Part shown: piece after piece, positions 22,401 through 31,010 of the stretch
Numbering within the stretch: the first letter of the stretch is position 1
Layout: each line of letters begins with the position of its first letter
Assembly: GCA_019155205.2 (NCBI GenBank)
Contig: JAHNZQ020000092.1
Span: 142,900-192,930 of the forward strand
DNA from: Gracilaria vermiculophylla
Taxonomy: Eukaryota > Rhodophyta > Florideophyceae > Gracilariales > Gracilariaceae
Length of the DNA stretch: 50,031 bases
Direction of reading: 5' to 3'
Position numbers and translations under genes: made by a program
Notes under the pieces: model-generated
The model's input: only the letters and a program-made list of their open reading frames with translations
The model's database searches: none
What the model was told of the DNA's origin: nothing

Positions 22401-24069
22401 TTCCGTAAATTCGATAGTAATAAGAGACCCGTCCTACATGGGAAGGAACACTTTCAAAATATTCTTACACGTCTCGAGGTGATATTCCCGAATATGATTC
22501 AGATCAGAATTTCGGGACTCGTTGATAGCATCGAACTTTCCATCCGTATTTTCATCTCCTGTGTTCAAGTACTTGAGGTTTAAAAGACTCTTTTCTGATA
22601 CCACTGCCGACTTATCTTCCTTTTCAGGGTTTCACCCATCCAAATCTTGGATTCCCCAAATTTCGAACACTGGAGTTCGAATAGAAAAGGTAAATGATGG
22701 CTACGGTGGAACCACACCCAGGATCTGATTTCTGCCGAACGTTTTGGATGTAGATCTCAAGTTTCCTACCAAACCCCAAAAAGCGGGGTTTAGTCAATGG
22801 AAACAACTACGGTACCCAACGCTAGTTGCCGGGGCACATATTTGAGAACCGAAAACACCCGGTACGGTAAGTGATTACCAAACAACAAAATCTAGTTCCA
22901 CCACGTAGATACCAAGTCTTACAACCAAAACGAGACTGCCCAGTCTACGATAAGGATTATCCTTGGCGTCCGCCAAATCAATTCTAGGATCATAAGGAAT
23001 GCTGTCTTGCTCACGGAGAGGAAGCACTCCAGCATAAATTCGAGTTTAGAGCAGTTCCTGTATAAAGGACGAGTACAACCAGAACCATGAACTGGTTGTA
23101 GAGATCGAGGTCCGCGTAGATCCTCTAATTTCTTTTCGCCATTACCATGTCTTTATCTGGGTTACGAATACTATTGGATTATACCCGTGGACTACACAGA
23201 ACCAATAATTGGTCCGCGCTCACGTCTGTATGAGCTATTTCTTTTGGATAGGATTATGACTAGGGAACAAAATTTGAACGCGTTGGGCGCCACTTTTGAA
23301 AGGGAGACTTCAAAATCTAGTTTTCTGGATCAGCAGGGACCGCTGGGGGTGGTTCCTCTCTTTCCCGAAAGGAGGCATATTTTCCGTTACCAGACGTTCA
23401 CGTGTAAACGGGCAGTTGAGTTGAATCCCAAAGTGCACGACTATTCTATTCTTGATAAGTGGTGCTTTAGTGTTTAGCTTTCACACTTACGGGAGATTCC
23501 AGTTTCGATCTAAAATCCTCCACATATTTCATAGAGGGAAATTATACTGTGCTGATATGTGCCCCTTCTCATAGCAAACGAAACCGGTTCTTGGAGCGCA
23601 CCTTCCACTTGGGTTCTAGCCATTATCGTCACGTTACTGCTTCGCAGGCGCCTTGGTATTGACCACTCCGCGGAGTGGCTCTGGTGATACCTGAGACGCA
23701 TATGCCATCGTCGTTGGTTGAACGCCAAGAGAATCAGCATAAATGGTTGGATCCCCATCTACTTTTGGAGTCACTGTGGACAATAATTCTGATGTCAACA
23801 AAGCAAAACTGTACCCAACCATCAATGTGACGTCCGTAGCGTTCTATACCAACACTTCCTGGTTCAGAAGGAATAGTGATGGGAAGAAATCTTTCACCAA
23901 AAGACTCCCAGATGACCGGAGTTTCGGGCTCCGCACAGGAAGATTGTTGTCAATAGCTTAAGCGTACTTTACATTGGCGATATACATATACGTGCGCTTC
24001 TCCTTGCAATTTTTTAAGACTCTTATGCTCTGTTGACAAGATAATGACCATCCACCAACATGGAATAAC
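22401..24069 (-). pseudogene. gag: Decayed gypsy gag and protease region
   Basis: Just upstream of RT on the minus strand, FTEYRIHLL (about 22410-22390) matches the conserved pre-RT segment T-E-H-R-I-D-L. Around 23600-23540 the minus strand reads GFVCYEKGHISAQYNFPL, a zinc knuckle CX2CX4HX4C in which the first and last Cys have changed. A more open part (23825-23634, PTIYADSLGVQPTTMAYASQ) may be gag. The protease could not be located in 22560-23400. Confidence is good for the knuckle and weak elsewhere. Confidence 0.5.
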
Positions 24070-24421
24070 TGTAACGAACCCAGTCATATACCTTAGCGAT
24101 TCAAGCGAGTCGCGCTTCGAACTACAAGCCTTGTCCCTACACGTCGCAACGCGGTGCACAAGAACATTGCAGTTTGTCAGCACCACGCTTGGTTCAAACC
24201 ATTACGCAACAGTGCGTCGTGTGCTTCACGCACTTCAAGCGCACATCGCATAGTTCAAGCACACGACGACATAGCGCCGTGCGCTACGAACATACAAGTA
24301 GATAAAGTAGACGGTAAGACGCTTAACGTCTAGTTTTAAGAATCACTATTAAGCCCAGCCAGACCCACCCTGGAGAAGAGCGTGGGCCTGGCCAGACTTC
24401 TTTCAACTCTCCTGTGTTACA
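24070..24421 (+). repeat. 5' LTR of the 24-kb gypsy
   Basis: 352 bases starting TGTAACGAACCCAG and ending CCTGTGTTACA, with 6-base inverted ends. It is defined by these ends and the primer site, because the 3' LTR is not available for alignment. Confidence 0.7.
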
Positions 24422-24423
24422 TT

Positions 24424-24441
24424 TGGTAGCCTCTTTTTACG
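24424..24441 (+). other. Primer binding site
   Basis: TGGTAGCCTCTTTTTACG begins two bases after the LTR end. The tRNA is not identified. Confidence 0.5.
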
Positions 24442-24521
24442 ATCTTCTCGCTGGATCCTTCCTCTCTCCTTCCCTTTTTTCCCCTTTTTTCCCCCTTCTT
24501 TCCCCTTTTCCCCCGTTTTTC

Positions 24522-26165
24522 ATGAGCTCTAATGATCCCCGTTTGCGGACAATATCTGCCACGTCTAGTTCAAGTCGTCCAACACGTCGTTCAACCCCGC
24601 CGGCTGGACACGTACGAGATGGACCCCGCACCCGATCTGTGACAACCGCGGCGGATGCTGCTTCAACTGCTACGGCCACTACTGAAATGGAACTGGCAGT
24701 GTTTGACCACGCAGAGGCTGGCCAACACCAACGCTCGCCCTCTCATGAGATTGCTCCCTTACCGCGCTCCCAGCCCCGAATGGTGCATGAGGTCGAGCAT
24801 GGGTCAAGGTCGAGGGACTCCATCCCACTCGGTACAATCCTTTGCTCTCTGCGCAGCCAACAAAATGCCATGGAGGCTCTGGCTGTACAGATGCGACACT
24901 GGGAGACACGGATGTCGGGGCCAGTAGAGACTCTCGAACGTCGTTTCGAAGCTTTCGAGTCCTACGCGGTACCCCAACACCGCACATATCCGCTCCCCAC
25001 CACCCCAACTGCAGTGACTCTCAACGTGCCTCAGCACAGGAATCAGGAAGAGTCTCCCGTCGAAGCCCACCCGGATGCCCCGGTCAGTAGCCCGGACACC
25101 CAAATAGGGCAGACAGTCGCCGGAACGCATGCTCAGCAAACAGCAACGGCGGCCGGGCCATGTGCGCAAGGTAGACCGCTTACCAGCCGTTTGGATATTA
25201 TACACGCTGTCAAAGCCGCGTGCAATATCACATACGCCGCAAGACAGGATGGAAGGTCTTCTGTGTGCGTTAAAGACTTCATTTCAGGCATCCGCAAAGT
25301 CACATTACTCTTTCCTGCAGTAACGGCACCCCAGAAAGTGCACATAACGGTCTGCCAACTCCAAAAGGCAGCAGACCGCTGCTAAAATCAAACCAGACGC
25401 CATGGAAAAACCTTCACGTCTTTGGAGGCTCTCGAAGCCGGACTACTGCAGGCCTTTGTCCTTGCAAACGAGCTCGCGGAGGCACGCTTGAAACGTATCC
25501 AGTTTCGTCTCTACGGCCGCATGGAAGACCATCTCAATCGATTCATACACCTCGTTGAGACCTGTGAAACTCCTCTTTCCGTGGCCTATTGCTATCTGCA
25601 GTTGTCCCTCCCGACGTCCTACAGATGCAAATTATCGGAGTATTACCCCACGGGATCCCCTCCCGATCTGGAATACGCCTTGGACTTTGTTCGTCCGCTC
25701 CGTACAGCTGATAAATGGCGCACGACGGCTCCCAGCGCTTTTGAGCAGTCTGGCAAATCTCGCCAGAGGGGCAGTCGTAACCACCAAGGGCGCCGCTCCG
25801 GCACGAGTTCGAGAAACCTCCCCGACCCCGCCGATATCAATAAGGACGTCAATGCGCAATCGTGGGGAGCAGCGGAGATGTTCAATGAAGACCACAACCG
25901 CATTAATCGGGCCCATGGCCGGTGCATGCGCTGTTGGCAGCGCTCATGGAGTGATCCGAACCACCTCTGTCGCAAACGCCTAGTGCATACCTCGCGTGAT
26001 AAACAATCGTGGGCAAAAAAACTAGAGCCGCCGCACATCGGTGTAGATCCCCCCAATTCTTCTGCTCTCTACCCCCTTTCCCCGCAAGACATGGCAAATT
26101 CATCCCACACCACTATTCTCGCCCTTTCAGCGGTGGATGTGAACCCCACGGGAGAGATAATGTAG
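24522..26165 (+). pseudogene. gag: Gypsy gag, one in-frame stop
   Basis: The ATG at 24522 begins MSSNDPRLRTISATSSSSRP after a long pyrimidine tract (24455-24515). A Ser/Thr/Pro-rich N-terminal part is followed by SLRSQQNAMEALAVQM and a helical core. TAA at 25383-25385 is the only stop before TAG at 26163-26165, and both sides share one frame. The core after the stop includes FRLYGRMEDHLNRFIHLVET and PPDLEYALDFVRPL. A Cys-rich motif, CMRCWQRSWSDPNHLC (about 25924-25971), has the C-X2-C start but unusual spacing to H and C. It runs on in the same frame into protease. Confidence 0.85.
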
Positions 26166-28066
26166 GAAGCTACTCTGGATGGCCACAGCGTTGCCTTCCA
26201 TCTCGATCCTGGCACTTCTTACGCCTTCCTTTCCCCCGCTGCCACCGAATTCTGTAACCCCCCTCTGAAACCCTCGCGCTTCTGCCAAACGGAACTCGGA
26301 GACAGCTCCACCACCCCAATTCTGGCAGAAACAGAAGCAACTATCTCTATGAAAGATTGCTGCGTATCAATCACAGCGTATGTAATCAAGATGAAGGAGC
26401 ACAGAAATAACCTACCTTTGATCACGGTAGGCCGTCAGTGGCTCCATTAGACACTACCAACCATCAATTGGTCGTCATACTCGCTCTCCATCATGCGCGC
26501 CGATGGATCGAGCTTCACCATACACCCTCTTCGCTCCGTATCCCCCAACATGCGGTCGAACACGGAAACGATACCAACGATATCCTTCAAACGACTTCGC
26601 AGATTGGCCAAGAAGCCATCCTGCGAACTGTACGCTATTCAACTCAGCCCGACTTCCTCCGTCAACTGCCATCCCGATGTAACGGAAGTTGTTGACGAGT
26701 TTCAAGATGTTTTTCGGGAAGAGCTCCCCGATACTCTGCCGCCATCTCGCGAGTTCGATTTTGAAATCAATCTTAGGAGCGACGAACCGCCCCCTGTGCG
26801 ACCCGTCATTCAGCTCTATGCACAGGAGCTTCTCGTCCTCCGCAACACATTAGATTTCCTACTCCAAAAAGGCCTCCTTCGTCCTCACCAGCCTCCTCTT
26901 ACGGAGCATTTGTCTTCTTCGTTAAAAAGAAATCCGGCGAGCTCCGTATGGTCTGCGACTATCGCGGCCTCAACCGCTTAACCATTGCAGACTCCACTCC
27001 ACTTCCCCTCATCGATGAAGCTCTGGATCAGGTGGCAGGCGCGAAGTTCTTCTCTCAGATCGACTTTGTGGGCGCCTATCACCAAATGTGCATCAAGGAG
27101 AGTGACTGCCATAAGACAGCCATAAGGACCCGATTTGGATCTTTGAAGTGGCGCGTCCTGTGCTTTGGACTCACCAACGCGCCAGCCGCCTTCTCACGAC
27201 TGATCGCCTCCGTCCTTCGTCACCTGAATGGCCATTGTCTTGTCCTGTATCTGGATGATATCCTCGTCTACAGTCGTTCACTGGAGGAGCACAAGTTGCA
27301 TTTGCGTGCCGTCCTCGAGACACTTCGCAAAAATCAGCTGTTCGCCAAATTGAGCAAATGTGCTTTTGGTGTTCGCGAAGTGGACTTCCTTGGCTTTAGA
27401 ATACCTGCCCAGGGCATCGCCACGCAGGACCATCTTGTCACTGCGGTTCGCGACTGGCCAACACCCCAGAATATCCGCCATGTGTAGCAGTTTTTGGTCC
27501 TCCCCAACTTCTATCTGCCCCAACTTCTATCTGCGTTTTGTCAAAGGCTATGCACACATACTCCGCCCAATCTCAGATCTACTGCGCTCCCGCGTTTTAC
27601 AATGGGGCTCAGAGCAGGCCAATGCCTTCACCATCATTAAGGACTCTTTGACATCAGCGCCAGTTCTGGCACACGCGGACGCCTCCAAAGAGTTTGTTTT
27701 GGCCACCGACGCTTCCCAATTCGCCGTCGGTGCCACGTTGTCGCAGGTGGGGCACCCCATTGCATTCTTATCCCACCGCCTCTCCCCAACACGGAGACCT
27801 GCTGGGATACCGGCGATCAGGAACTTCTTGCTGCAATGATTGCACTCCGCACGTGGAGCCCTTATCTCCGCGGATGGCACTTCACGCTCTTGACGGATCA
27901 TGATCCGATCACGTACCTCCAGACAAAACCAAAGCTGTCCGGTCGACAGTGTCGCTGTTTGGACGAGATCCAGGAAATTTCCTTCGATATTAAGCATGTC
28001 GCTGGGACCAAGAATGTCGCCCCCGATGCCCTCAGCCACCGTCCTGGCCACGAACCACCGCGTCTG
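26166..28066 (+). pseudogene. pol: Gypsy pol: protease, RT, RNase H (3' end lost in gap)
   Basis: Protease: AFHLDPGTSYAFLSP at about 26194-26240 has D-P-G-T where D-T/S-G is expected. A stop at 26446-26448 follows. Pre-RT: EVVDEFQDVFREELPDTLPP. A one-base change near 26890 shifts the frame, after which RT is well preserved: MVCDYRGLNRLT, FFSQIDFVGAYHQM, FGLTNAPAAFSRL and an intact YLDD in VLYLDDILVYS. TAG at 27485-27487 interrupts NIRHV-stop-QFL, and a 16-base tandem duplication shifts the frame again. RNase H (27540-28066) has LATDASQFAVGATL and DHDPITYLQTK and ends in the gap after the DALSHRP motif. Confidence 0.9.
27502..27533 (+). repeat. 16-bp perfect tandem duplication disrupting pol
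   Basis: CCCCAACTTCTATCTG is present twice in direct succession. One copy encodes the expected NFYLRFV segment. The extra 16 bases shift the frame. Confidence 0.9.
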
Positions 28067-28166
28067 NNNNNNNNNNNNNNNNNNNNNNNNNNNNNNNNNN
28101 NNNNNNNNNNNNNNNNNNNNNNNNNNNNNNNNNNNNNNNNNNNNNNNNNNNNNNNNNNNNNNNNNN
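28067..28166. other. Assembly gap (100 N) between two truncated elements
   Basis: Exactly 100 N. On the left is plus-strand gypsy RNase H and on the right minus-strand copia gag, so at least the ends of two elements are missing here. Confidence 0.95.
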
Positions 28167-28848
28167 GTTTTCTACAGTCCGCAATTTTGTGCCCTTTCTT
28201 TCCACAGTAGTGACAGTTATAGGGAAATTTGTATTTTTGATTGTTGACTTTTCCCTGTAGGAGACTTCCAGATTTTTCTTGCTCTTCAGACGATTTTTTT
28301 CTGGACTCTTCACTCAAAATTCTAGCGTGAATTTCTTCAATACTTAGCTTTTCAGCTGTATTTTCCAATGTAACAACCACACTTTCATAGCTTTTTGGTA
28401 AGCTACGCCATAATCTCATAATATATTCCTCTTTTGTTTTATCCACCCCGAGCTGTTTCAATTTTGTTTTGAAACGTTTTAATTCTTCTATATGTTGTTT
28501 GGCTGATTCTCCTTCGTGGAGCCTTTTTGACGTTAAGCGCTCCTTCGTGTCCATTTTTTTCACCATACCCTTATTTTCGTACACTTCTGCTAGGGCGTTC
28601 CAGGCTTCTGTACCGGTTTTGCATGACTCAACATAGACTATTTGATTATCATCGACTGATAAACAAATATCTATTAATGCTTTCACATTAGCCGTAGCAT
28701 TATTTACCTCTTCTGCTACAGCTTTTCAATACCCCTTCTTCTTAAGGTAATTTGTCATGCGAAATTTCCAAGAGAAATAATTATCTCCATTAAGTTTCTC
28801 TATTTTGAACGTGCTTTTCTTTTCTATATCCATGTTTCTTGTTGACAT
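28167..28848 (-). pseudogene. gag: Copia gag, 5' part, one in-frame stop
   Basis: The ATG at 28848 opens MSTRNMDIEKKSTFKIEKLN, followed by the NYFSWKFRMTN block. The only break is a TGA after KKKGY (about 28729-28726). The frame then runs more than 170 codons through SVDDNQIVYVESCKTGTEAW, AKQHIEELKRFKTKLKQLG and RLWRSLPKSYESVV to a perfect zinc knuckle, CHYCGKKGHKIADC, of the form CX2CX4HX4C. It ends at the gap. A single sense change separates it from an open frame. Confidence 0.9.
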
Positions 28849-29082
28849 GAATTAACGAATTTCGATTTTCGGAAATGACACAGCGTACTGTACTGAACGG
28901 TCGATTACGGTTTTCGACGGTTTTTCCCGATTCTGATGGCACGGATTTTGAAATTCTGATTTCTGAACTGTACGATTCTTTGATTTTCGTACACCCTCGA
29001 ACTTCTACGATGTTGCTCGGATTTCAAGTTGACAGCCGACTTCTAAGCTGTTGTACTAGCGACGGAATTGACTCAGGCGTAG

Positions 29083-29098
29083 TCTGGGCCCATAACCT
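29083..29098 (-). other. Half-initiator-tRNA primer binding site
   Basis: On the minus strand AGGTTATGGGCCCAGA lies just inside the LTR end. GGTTATGGGCCCAG complements the anticodon arm of initiator tRNA-Met, as in Drosophila copia. Confidence 0.75.
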
Positions 29099-29100
29099 AT

Positions 29101-29380
29101 TGTAAATAGGTGTAGTACAGAACTTAGGATAAACTTGAGTAAACGCACTGTTGTTTTATCTCGATGACTCGGCTTGACTTCTATCATTCATCAAACCTTG
29201 TATGCAATTCTTTTTTATATAGTGTTCTTATAATATTCTATAGTCTTCTAGAACTTCTAATAGTTTCTATCATAAAGCATAAAATACTTCTACATAATTT
29301 CTTCTATAGAACCTTCTAAAAGTCTCTAGATATTAGCAGTTTCTAGTTGCTTACTAGAAGCTTTAGATGCTTCTACAACA
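29101..29380 (-). repeat. Copia 5' LTR (minus-strand copy)
   Basis: 280 bases, TGTTGTAGAAGC... to ...TTTACA on the minus strand. It includes the TATA-like CACTATATAAAAAAG and the block AAGTCAAGCCGAGTC shared with 6628-6899. Confidence 0.85.
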
Positions 29381-29651
29381 AGAAGAATTCCCAAATGATC
29401 CAAGCTTTCTCTTCCGGAAAAAGAAACTGAACTATAGACCTTCTTTCAGGGTGTTTACATTAGTGCGATGTCTGTCGAAGGTAAAAGATGAACGGATCGC
29501 GTGGGCCTTGTGACCTATCACACCATAAAGGATACTTTTTTCTCATTTGAAATATATAGGCAGTGTTATTTTATTCCCATAAAAGGTAATGATCCGCAGC
29601 GGGGCATACCACGAAGACAGTCACATATTTCTCCTATCATACCATGTGCTG

Positions 29652-29723
29652 GAAAAACAGATGAGCTACTTGCGCTAAACTCTCTTGTGACATAGGGCGC
29701 ACAGTTCACAATTTGAACTATCA
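29652..29723 (-). repeat. Partial second copy of the SINE-like 5' region
   Basis: About 72 bases nearly identical to 29883-29955, from GAAAAACAGATGAGCTA through GAACTATCAA, but without the T-arm half. Confidence 0.7.
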
Positions 29724-29823
29724 ACACGCCCCCTCGCTCTGCATTTCATTATATAACAAGACATCGAGCTTACACTAACCTTTTCTGACTACTTCTGTAC
29801 ACATGTACAATTTCTCGGGCTCA

Positions 29824-29955
29824 TGTCACTTCTGGGAATTGAACCCAGGATCCTAGCGTTTAGCTGGGCTCAAAACCTTTTCGAAAAACAGATGAGCTAT
29901 TTGCGCTACACTCTCTTGTGACACAGGGCGCACAGTTCACAATTTGAACTATCAA
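29824..29955 (-). repeat. tRNA-derived SINE-like unit or tRNA pseudogene
   Basis: On the minus strand a tRNA-like body spans 29923-29824. Acceptor halves TGTCACA and AGTGACA pair at six of seven positions. The T arm CTGGG-TTCAATT-CCCAG is perfect (29832-29848) and contains a full B box GGTTCAATTCC. An A-box-like TAGCGCAAATAG (29897-29908) matches 9 of 12 consensus positions. The region between the D and T arms is too long for a normal tRNA (roughly 45 bases), which argues against a working tRNA gene. A partial copy 230 bases away supports a repeat family. Confidence 0.5.
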
Positions 29956-30301
29956 TACCATGCACCTCAATCTGGGTGAAAGTACAGTACATTATATTAA
30001 AGAATAATAGCAGGGCTTTTCGTGTAACGGATAAAACATCCATATTGGCGTTAAAAAGATGAGCCCATTTATTTATATCAGCCGCAGATTCACGAAAGGT
30101 TGAAAAGTAGCAGAGAACTGCTTGACGGTTGTAAAGGGGTAGAATAACATATTTTGTTTCTTAAAAGCTTCGATAAACATAAAACGCTGGGAAGTGTGCA
30201 CCTTATGCTGCACAAACAAGAATCCAGTATCCTGAACAGGCTTTTAAGATTAGCGAAGTACCCATATAGCTTACAGACAAGGGAACTATGGAGAACACTG
30301 G

Positions 30302-30854
30302 TGTAGTACAGGGGCTCCTAAGGGAAAAATGGTGGTGTGGCCTTATGGTAAAATATTCCTAAGCAGGGTTCGTATTTTATTAGCTGGGCCACGTGTTGCA
30401 AAATTCCGCCCGCGTGCACTACAATATCCTTAAAGGACGGTAAAATTATTATTTATTTTAGTTAATTTACGCAGGAATTTAGTACAGTAGCGTGACCTGT
30501 CGAGGAGGGCTCCCGGTTTGATACTTAATCTGCCCGTTGAGCTCCACCTCTGGGGAAGTAAAGACAAGCACCCTTGAGTCTTCATCTACGTTTCCGGTTG
30601 GAGTCTCTTGTCGATCAACTCAGGTTTCTAAGCCGCCGATCCCCAGGTCGTATCATAGCAGCGCCTGTAGGAGCATTGTCCTCCCAGTGAACCTCCCCCT
30701 CCGCTTGGTGTTTGCGGATCCCTTTCAGTATTCCCCCGGCTTGCGAAAGCGGATACCGGAGACCACCTTTAGGAATACGCGCCTTTGGAGTCAACAAAAA
30801 CTCCAAACAGACGTTGTGCTTTACTACCTCGAGAGGAAGGCTGAAAATACCACA
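30302..30854 (+). repeat. 5' LTR of family F element
   Basis: TGTAGTACAGGGGC... to ...ATACCACA, 553 bases, collinear with 40194-40747, 3271-3825 (minus), 48657-49206 (minus) and 49474-50026 (minus). Confidence 0.95.
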
Positions 30855-30856
30855 AC

Positions 30857-30867
30857 TGGTCTCCCGA
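30857..30867 (+). other. Primer binding site of family F element
   Basis: TGGTCTCCCGA, two bases after the LTR, identical to the minus-strand copy at 3258-3268. Homology between the copies fades beyond these bases, as expected if the tRNA match constrains them. Confidence 0.65.
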
Positions 30868-31010
30868 TTTAGAAGGTCACAGTTCCTAAAGGATTCGCAC
30901 AAGTCGCAGCAGAACCGTGCTTCTAGTTTGCAACGACCAACCCCCAACAGTGGAGTTCTTCCTTAAGGTGATTCGGAAGTGGAGGAAAATCACCCCCGAC
31001 CAACTCCTCT

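Larger units (their letters stand above)
19502..24069 (-). mobile_element. Heavily decayed Ty3/gypsy element, minus strand
   Basis: Reading through stops on the minus strand gives a collinear gypsy order from high to low coordinates: gag zinc knuckle remnant (about 23600), RT (22380-21800), RNase H (21560-21250), integrase core (20910-20560), and the post-integrase segment (20370-20040). No LTR was recognised. The left end abuts the chromovirus and the right end abuts the LTR of the element starting at 24070, so both insertions may have cut it. Plus-strand open frames here, such as 21603-22061, are shadows. Confidence 0.85.
24070..28066 (+). mobile_element. Ty3/gypsy element, 5' LTR to RNase H, cut by assembly gap
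   Basis: The 5' LTR has perfect TGTAAC/GTTACA ends. It is followed by a TGG primer site, gag, protease, RT with an intact catalytic box, and RNase H up to the gap at 28067. Integrase and 3' LTR are not in the window. The codon usage is GC-rich and unlike the AT-rich copia and chromovirus, so it is a separate lineage. The base run to its left is ATAAC, but the right end is missing, so no target duplication can be tested. Confidence 0.9.
28167..29380 (-). mobile_element. Ty1/copia element, 5' LTR and gag, truncated by gap
   Basis: Same family as 6628-11528. Read on the minus strand it has the 5' LTR (29380-29101), a primer site, a short leader and gag up to the zinc knuckle, where the gap begins. 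Gag is nearly intact, so this is the better copy of the family. Confidence 0.9.
29381..30301. other. Interval with tRNA-derived repeats, otherwise unassigned
   Basis: Apart from the SINE-like unit and its partial copy listed separately, I see no gene. Short open frames such as 29501-29695 plus have no motif. Confidence 0.5.

Noticed and set aside
24437..25345. Several minus-strand frames of 70-133 codons
   Set aside because: Shadows of the GC-rich gag on the plus strand.
30297..30859. ACTGG both before (30297-30301) and after (30855-30859) the 5' LTR, as if it were a solo LTR with a target duplication
   Set aside because: The second ACTGG is the start of the conserved primer-site region of the internal sequence, so the match is most simply chance. 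The far end of the element has TTAAA.
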